Of a stretch of 64,000 nucleotides of DNA, positions 57,701 to 64,000 are shown in pieces. How positions within the stretch are numbered: the first letter of the stretch is position 1; each line of letters starts with the position of its first letter. The notes under the pieces are model-generated. The model was given only the letters and a program-made list of their open reading frames with translations, did no database searches and was not told the DNA's origin. The translations under genes and the position numbers were made by a program. The stretch covers positions 2,542,001 through 2,606,000 of the forward strand of contig JAEBUN010000003.1 of NCBI GenBank assembly GCA_023014365.1, written 5' to 3'. Source of the DNA: Lepiota brunneoincarnata (lineage: Eukaryota; Basidiomycota; Agaricomycetes; Agaricales; Agaricaceae).

Positions 57701-58256
57701 GTGTAGTGGTACCCCCACTGGAACAAGTCAACAATTAATCTTATTAACCAAGTTTGAACTTACTTTGTTTGCTCTTGTAGTTATCCTCAAACCTAATGGC
57801 CCAATGGTAAAGTGATTGGATGCCCTCGAAGAATTGTTGGTTCTGGCCAGCTGCAGCATAGAGCTAGAAGTGTAGGGATTCTTGAGCATTGGTAGTTGTT
57901 GGTAGAACCTACCATAGCTCTGGGTCCATTGTCACAAAGACAGGAAATATCATCTTGCCATGTTGAAGCCACCATAACAACCAATCTGCAACACCAGGGA
58001 ACTCTGTAAGTAACCACTCTACTGTCTTCTGGAACTCCTCCATGGACTTGATTTTGGTTAGTTTGAGTGCTTCAGCAACAAACTCCTCCCTCCAGTGAAT
58101 AGGGACAACTCCACTGATTCTTGATACTTGGGTAACTCCTCATCTATAATGCTCACCACATCCTTGGATTATTTTCTCTGCAGCTAGCCTAAGCTCTTCT
58201 CCTGTCCAGGGATCTTGCTTGGCTAAGCAGATTTCAACAAAGGCTTCAATGTAGCC
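54708..58256 (-). pseudogene. USP-like (C19) / PHD / Tudor-like multidomain gene, decayed and cut by a LINE
   Basis: Minus-strand pieces: 58256-57763 (MIFPVFVTMDPELW, then TTTNAQESLHF and QNQQFFEGIQSLYHWAIRF) with one TGA and two TAG. Then 57718-57205 with a USP-type Cys box ENSCWLDTSLQLLYISI. After an intron, 57140-56570 leads to a His box NHFIAHYKDCSNPGVYTYND. 56561-55851 carries a PHD finger CICGLWGNYDYVYS, CQTCHQHSHTPC, CHRC. 55700-55500 holds a Tudor-like FWYPVWLIGMVNDGEQWRVKWW. 55421-54708 is a conserved-looking tail with a TAG near 55,003. Known USPs remove ubiquitin and PHD/Tudor modules read histones; combining them here is inference. The 5' end is separated by the LINE and lies outside the window. 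Similar proteins occur in agaricomycete repeat DNA, so this may be transposon cargo. Confidence 0.5.
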
Positions 58257-58467
58257 TTTTTTTTTTTCTTTTTTTTAAATCAACAATTTATTATGTGGGG
58301 CCCATTAGCAGTCTGCACCAATGAGTATCTACTACATTGGATTAGCTAAAGAGATGGGGCTGGAGGCCCCATGTGATAAACTATGTATGGCTGCAAAGGG
58401 AGGGGGGGAAGGTGACAGAGAGGGAGAAGAGGGTGGTTGGCTCACTCTGGAGGCAGGAATCCCTTGG

Positions 58468-58786
58468 TGTTAGGGGAGTGAAGAGGCCGGAACCAATTTA
58501 ATATTTGAGTGCCAATCACAATTGGCACGTGCGCCACTTTAGTACAGCAACGGTCTGCACACAGACCGGGTAACCAAACACTATGTATACTACCAGAAAT
58601 ATCATGCACAAACAATATACAACAACTAGAATTGTACACAGGGTTGGGCTTGGGGATGGGAGTGGCTGAAGGATGAGGCCAGGCTTGACATCAGGCATTG
58701 GCTAGGGTGGCTGAACCCAGATGCCTTACCACAGACCTCTAGATGTACCTTGCATAAGGGGGGGCAAACTCGCCAGTCCCCTTACA
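58468..58786 (+). repeat. Family S solo-LTR-like insertion, copy 2 (319 bp)
   Basis: TGTTAGGGGA to CCCCTTACA, flanked by CTTGG on both sides. Confidence 0.88.
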
Positions 58787-58835
58787 CTTGGGAAGCAGTA
58801 GGCTTTGGAGGAAAGGCAAAGGCAGCTGGGTTGTC

Positions 58836-61800
58836 TCAGAGAAACTGAACTAAGTCAGAGAGCAGCAGGGAAGTGTTGTGCTGAAGGTTGGACTTTGTCC
58901 TTGAGAAGTAGAGGCAGTCATAGAGGATGTGGTCCCAGGTCTCCAGGAGTTCACCACATTGGCATTGGACTGGTTCATCAGGGAAGAACCACTGGTGGTA
59001 TTCCCCAATAGGGGCATGGCTGGTAATACAATGGGTGAGGCAAGCAGTGAGAGATGGTGGGTCCTTGGTGGCTAAGATGAGCCAAGTTCCATGGTGTAAG
59101 GATGATGGGGCAAGGGGCTTGTTGCTTTTATCAAAGATGGTGAGAAATTGGGAGCCACAGTATTTGGATGAGGCTGCAAAGTCCTTCTGCCACTCAGCAG
59201 ATGCAGTAAGAGAAGCCTGAGCCTGCAGGAAGTCCAGTGTGGTTGGAGAAGCTGCAGAAGCAGGGAAGTGTAAGGGGACTGGCATCGTGCACTCCGCGTC
59301 GCGCTCCCCCTTACACAAGGTACTTCTAGGGACCTGCGGTTGGATGTCTGGGCTCGGCCTTCTTAGCCGATGCCCGATGCCCGAGCCCGGTCTCAGCCTT
59401 TGGCCACCCCCATCCCCAAGCCCGATCCGCAGGCGACTTCTTATTATTGGTTGTTTGTCTATTGTTTGCGTACATTATTACTGGTAGCTATCATAGTGCT
59501 TGGTTACCCAGTCTGTGCGCAGACCACTATGTATATATATAGCGTGGGTGGCGATTGTAATCGCCACCTGAATATCAACTTGGTTCCAGTGCCTATCTTC
59601 CCCTAACAGGAAGCGTGCAGATTTGGCCTCATGAGTGACTGAAGCCAAGGCAGGGAGCTGCCATGTGGAGGGGATAGAGACAAACTTGACTGTCCAGGAG
59701 GGAGAAGCTGCCAGCCAGGGGAATAAGGCCTTAATGACTGCCAGAGAGTGAGCCTGTCCAGAGTGGGGGGAGGAATCAAGGATGGTTTTACAAGAAGGAA
59801 AAGAAGAAGAAGAGATAAGGACAGTAATATCTGAAGCATTATCAACAAGAGAGAGAGAAGTACATAAACCAGAGTGCAAGGCAAATAAGGCAGCACAGGA
59901 TCATCAACCCTGACCAGGGGAGAGAGATACACTAAAAATAGAGGAAGAAGAGAGGGTGATAGCAACTGAGGCTGATGTGCACAGCCCAGAATTGGGAAGG
60001 GGAGAGTGGGTAGAAATGCAAACTAAGGGAGAGAACTGGGAACAAGAGGAGGAGGAAATGATGGTGTCTACCCTACTGCAAAAGAGCTGAATCTCCACAG
60101 GTGTGTGGGACCCAGGAGGAAGAGAGAGAAAGGAAAACCTATCTGAATACAAGTCAAGCAGGCGTTGGCCTGGTCTACCAACAGAAGGGAAAAGAATCAG
60201 AGGGTCAGTGGCCTTGGCAGCCAACCTGTCAAAGTCCTGGAGAGCACCACCAGTCTGTCTGCAAATGCCTGGGGCAAGAAAGGGGATGGCCAGTGGGTGC
60301 TTGACTGTGGAGGTAGAGCACCGATCCAGGAGGGAGTGAAGGGCATGAGTGTGGTGAAGCCTGCGAATGCGGAGGGCAGCCCTATCACACAGTTTGCAAA
60401 GATGAAGGTGGAGGGGGATAAGGCCAGCTAGTGCATTGACTCCCCCAACAGGAGAGGTACTAAATGCACCTGTGATCCAGAGGCCAGCCTTGCATTGAGC
60501 ACATTGGAGCAGAGAGAGGAGGCCCTTCACTCAGGCACCATGGAGGAACCATAAGGAAGAGCCATAAGTCATGATAGGGACTACACAGGAACGATAGAGA
60601 AGATGCTTCTGGTCTGCAGTGAGGCCCCAGGCAGAGTTGCCAAGCATCCCCATAGCACGCACAGTAGTAAGGGCCTTGGTTGAATAGAACTGTACATGGG
60701 CATTGAAGGACAGATGCCGGTCAAACCAGAAGCCCAGGTATCACCAGACTGGTTTGGCAGTCAGAGGAGTGTCACCTGAGAAGGGAGCAAATCCAAGGTC
60801 TAAAGGAGGAGCCATATCATTGTGGTGGTGGGAAAAGTGGAACACCTCTGTTTTGGAGTGCTCCAGAACCAAGCCAAGGGAGTCCATCAAGGAGTGGATG
60901 ACTGCATAAGCCTGGCGGAGAACAGCCAAGTTGTCAGCCCAGTCCTTGTGCTGCACAATAAGAAGGCCATCATCCACAACAGAAAGAGCTGTAGCATTAA
61001 TGTGGTCCATGGAGGAATGATGATCAAAGAGATGGAGGATGGGAGCCACAATAAGGGCAGAGAGGACAGGAGAGAGTGCAGAGCCCTGGCCTACACCCAC
61101 ACTAGAAGGATACCACTCAGATTCAGCAGAGCCCCATACAAAGCATGTGTGGCATCCCACCAAATAAGACTGGAAGAAGGAGACAAGGGAAGCAGGAAAG
61201 CCCATAAGTTGAAGGATTTCCAGTAGAACCTCATGATTAATGGAGGGGAAGAACTGGGCAATGTCAAATGCCAGTACACTGGAGACAAGGCCCTTGGCCC
61301 AGCCAGCACGAACTACATGGGTGAGGAAGAGACCAGCATCTTCAGTGGACCTCTGGATGATGCCTCCCAGTTGGTTGGAGTGGAAGATTCCATTAGACAC
61401 AGCATCAAACTGCATGTGGCAGGCAATCATCTTCTCAATAAGCTTTCCTAGGGTATTAAGGAGGGCAATTGGGCAGAAAGACTTGGGAGTGGAGTAGTCA
61501 TCCTTCCCAGGCTTGGGAATAACCACTGAGCAAGAGCCCTTGAAATACTCAGGCCACCTTCCCTCAGAGATACAGGCATTAGCTAGAGCTAAGAAGAGAC
61601 CCTCAATCCTGGGACAGAAGACCAAGAGCTTCAGATGCTTCCATGTGATATGGTCAGGACCTGGTGCAGAGTGGTTGGAGCAGCGCTCCAAAGCCTCATG
61701 GAGTTCAGGAATGGCAAATGGGGCCCAAGACAACAAGTCTCTGTTCCAGAGAACAGAAAGAGGTGACAAGTCAACCTGTCTGCCCTCAGCTGAGTTAAAA

Positions 61801-63077
61801 GCTGCATGGAGGGAGGGGAAGAGATCATCCAAGGAATGGAGGGGGCGGCCTTGGTAAGTCATTGACTCACAGGGAGGCAGAGAGCAAGGGCCTGTCCAGC
61901 GCATGAGATCCCATGGGCGCAAGTTGGTAGTAGCAATCTCATGGATATGAGCATCAAAGTATATACACCTGGCCTCCAGAGTGCACTGACAGAAGGACTT
62001 GTGATCATCATCACTCTTGGTAGCCAGGTAAGAGTGGAGAGTGAGTGTACAATCATCTGTCCACCAGGGTTTGGAGTGATGGGTGATGAAGGATGACTTG
62101 GAGTGAGTGGCCCAGGCCTGTTCAAAGATTGACCCAATTGCATCAGCCACTCTGTCAACCTCACCCTCAACACCAGGCTGGGAGGGGACCAGAAGTGAGC
62201 AGGCAGTAGAAATATCACTGATGAAGGCAGTCTCCTCCTCAGAGTCCTGCTTAATGGAGTGCTTAATAACACCAATAGATGTAGGAGAAATGGGAAGAGA
62301 AAGGGCTAAGGCAGCATGATTAGCAAGATGACATCCCACAGGATGAATGTTATGCCTGAGTGAGCCAGCCACCTCAAATGGGACAAAGGCTAGATCAATG
62401 ACTGAGGGGGACTTTGTGTGATCCCTGGGGAAGTGGGTAGGGCCAGGGGAAAGGGGAAAGGATCTGACCAAGCCCAGATCAAAGGCAAGCTCCTCCAGTT
62501 GGGTGGCCAGCTGGGGTACAGAGTCAAAGTTGGGATCCCAGTCAGCAGATCGTATGTTGAAGTCCCCACCCATGAAAAGATACTGGGGGATAATGCCCAT
62601 GCAGTCCTCTAGGAAGGACAGTGCTGTGGCCTGGTCATCTGAGTACACACCCAGGATGTGGAGAGGGGGTGAGGAGGAAGGGGAGAGAGAAAGAAGGACA
62701 ATGTCCTGATGGTCCACAAGGTCCCTCCTAAGAGTAGGGTGCCAAGGGGAGAGTTGTTTGTGCACATAGGCTAAGGCCCTTGGACATTGGTGAGACTCCT
62801 CCTCCAGGGAGTGTGGGTCTCTGTATACCAGTAACCAGTCAGGGTGAATAGGAGGGCCCACAACAGGAGTGCCATCCAGATTGGCAGTAGAGGGAGCACT
62901 CCTGACAATATGCCAGGGGGGCTCCAGAAGAAATAGAACATTCACAGAATCCCTCTTCTGTTCAAGAACATCAGCAACATAATTGTAGTTGTGGCTTACA
63001 TTTTGGCACCAGACATTGAGAGAAGCAAGCTGGGTATGATGCTGGGAGGAGGTTGGAGAGGTCCCTGGTACAACCAT
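58836..63077 (-). pseudogene. LINE ORF2: APE endonuclease, reverse transcriptase, RNase H
   Basis: The main frame runs 63077-60744. Endonuclease motifs are LFLLEPPW, GGDFNIRSADWD, VIDLAFVP and NHAALAL. RT motifs are SAPGPDHITWKHLKLL, a PIALLNTLGKLIEKMI box, LAFDIAQFFPSINHEVL, GVGQGSALSPVLSALI and the catalytic box VVDDGLL (Val where Phe/Tyr is usual). TGA at 60741-60743 interrupts PVW-stop-YLGFWFDRH, and TGA at 60531-60533 interrupts HGA-stop-VKGLL. The RNase H part (about 59,880-59,620) is frameshifted and then cut by family S copy 3. The C-terminus resumes at 59268 and ends with CQCGELLETWDHILYDC at 58836. No catalytic Asp is missing, but the stops make it inactive. Confidence 0.87.
59269..59608 (-). 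repeat. Family S solo-LTR-like insertion, copy 3 (340 bp, inverted)
   Basis: Reads TGTAAGGGGA to CCCCTAACA on the plus strand, the reverse complement of the other copies. Flanked by GGAAG on both sides. It splits the LINE RNase H coding sequence. Confidence 0.88.
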
Positions 63078-63205
63078 AGAAGAGTCAATAGCAGGGGGAA
63101 AAGGGGGAGAAGTCGGTCTAGTAGGGGAAGGGAGAGAGGCCAGAGGGGAGGGGGAGGGGAGGAAGGCTCAGTCAAAGACTGAGGGAACTATAGGAGTTGC
63201 ACCAA

Positions 63206-63860
63206 TCATAGGGAAGAAGGGGCAACAGGTTCAGTCTCCATATCTACTGTACTACCAGCAGCAGGAGAGGCAGGGGGTGCAGGGGAAGGGATTGTGGGGG
63301 CCTGCCTGAGGCCAGTAGTAGAGGAAAGGGCTGCTGCAGCACTAGCCACCTCAGCCCTGGAAGCCCTGACCTCAGACTTCAAGGAAGCCTGGTGGGCCAT
63401 GCATCTAGAGATCCAGTCTGGGTTGAACCAGTTATGCCAGAAGGGGCAGCGTCAGTCATTAGCAGCATGAGCACCACTGTTAGGGGAGTGAAGAGGCCAG
63501 AACCAATTTAATATTCAAGTGCTGATTGTAATTGGCACGCGCACTACTTAAGTACAGCAACAGTCTGCCCACAGACCGGGTAACCAAACACTATGTAGAC
63601 TACCAGAAATATCATGCACAAACAATATACAACAACTTAGGATTGTATGCAGGGTCAGGCTCAGGGATGGGAGTGGCCGAAGGATGAGGCCGGGCTTGAC
63701 ATCGGGCATTGGCTAGGGTGGCCAAACCCAGATGCCTTACCACAGACCTCTAGACATACCTTGTGTAAGGGGGGGCAAACTAGCCAGTCCCCTTACAACC
63801 ACTGCAGTTGCAGCACTTGGAAGCATGAGGGCATGGTTGATCCCTGGGGGTACCAAGGGC
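63206..63860 (-). pseudogene. LINE ORF1 C-terminal part with zinc knuckle
   Basis: Minus strand: CCNCSG before family S copy 4 and AHAAND, TGA (63452-63454), RCPFWHNWFNPDWI after it. Together they form the C-x2-C-x-G-x-H-x5-CPFW pattern that ends ORF1 of fungal LINEs. A Ala/Pro/Ser-rich tail follows (63400-63206). The stop is again TGA at a plausible Arg. Confidence 0.6.
63478..63796 (+). repeat. Family S solo-LTR-like insertion, copy 4 (319 bp)
   Basis: TGTTAGGGGA to CCCCTTACA, flanked by ACCAC on both sides. Closest to copy 2. Confidence 0.88.
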
Positions 63861-63898
63861 AGGAGGGGAGGGGGCATGATGAATTTGCCGCCACTGCT

Positions 63899-64000
63899 AC
63901 CGCACTACCACACATGTGTGTCACAGTAGTGTCACAGTAATGTGGCGGTAATGTGCAGTAATGTGGCGGTAATGTGTAGTAATGTAGCAGTAGTGTACAA
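63899..64000 (+). repeat. GTAATGTGG-type short tandem repeat, running off the window
   Basis: Imperfect repeats of about 9-20 bases (GTAATGTGGCG, GTAATGTGCA, GTAATGTAGCA) fill the last 100 bases. They may replace or precede the LINE 5' end. Confidence 0.7.

Larger units (their letters stand above)
58257..63860 (-). mobile_element. Tad/I-type LINE, minus strand, with three family S insertions
   Basis: The 3' end is the T-rich tract at 58257-58277 on the plus strand (poly-A on the minus strand), which abuts the USP-like gene. It contains ORF2 with endonuclease, RT and RNase H, and the end of ORF1 with a zinc knuckle. Solo-LTR-like copies interrupt the 3' region (58468-58786), the RNase H part (59269-59608) and ORF1 (63478-63796). 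The 5' end is not clear and may lie beyond the window. Confidence 0.82.

Noticed and set aside
18302..60743. In-frame TGA codons as programmed readthrough or a recoded UGA
   Set aside because: They fall at different places in unrelated elements, always where CGA fits, and TGA also ends intact frames (chromovirus 3 pol). Mutation is simpler.
58468..63796. Family S copies 2 and 4 as the LTR pair of one large element containing the LINE
   Set aside because: Each copy has its own 5-bp duplication (CTTGG and ACCAC), so they are separate insertions.

Overview
The window is fungal nuclear DNA. Genes carry many introns of about 50-65 bases, and LTR chromoviruses, a Tad/I-type LINE and a Plavaka/CACTA-like transposase are present. 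This fits an agaricomycete basidiomycete. A Rhizoctonia-like genome is only a guess, from the ricin-B lectin family and the repeat load.

Left arm (1-4,400): a compact housekeeping island of two divergent gene pairs. Thymidylate kinase faces a microbial-type PARG-like gene across 68 bases. A BUD20/ZNF593-type ribosome-biogenesis zinc finger faces coproporphyrinogen III oxidase, whose frame is broken by one extra base. Next (4,400-13,600) comes a fast-evolving secretome region: a dead fungalysin (M36) protease and a ricin-B lectin family with two intact four-exon genes, one single-base-frameshifted copy, an exon relic and an orphaned upstream block.

Middle (14,847-42,082): a nested LTR-retrotransposon tower resolved by target-site duplications (TSDs). 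A 1.3-kb TRIM-like element (TSD TCCTG) was split by chromovirus 1 (TSD GCTAC). Chromovirus 2, on the minus strand (TSD TATAA), was split by chromovirus 3 (TSD CTTGC) and by a solo LTR of the chromovirus-1 family (TSD GTTTC). Chromovirus 1 has an ORF inside its LTR and an extra tandem-zinc-knuckle ORF after pol that overlaps another long frame; chromovirus 2 has a related knuckle/overlap arrangement. Chromovirus 3 carries a spliced antisense gene between pol and its 3' LTR.

Right arm (42-64 kb): older ruins. It holds a Plavaka/CACTA transposase pseudogene, an apparently intact six-exon zinc-finger gene, a decayed gene with USP-like Cys and His boxes plus a PHD finger and a Tudor-like segment, one LINE tail and one large LINE, four solo-LTR-like 319-340 bp insertions, and tandem repeats.

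One mutational theme links the mobile DNA. All nine differences seen by eye between the paired LTRs of chromoviruses 1 and 3 are CpG transitions. About fifteen premature stops in repeats are TGA where CGA (Arg) is plausible. Two catalytic Asp-to-Asn changes in chromovirus 1 are also CpG transitions. This suggests deamination of methylated CpG silences repeats here.
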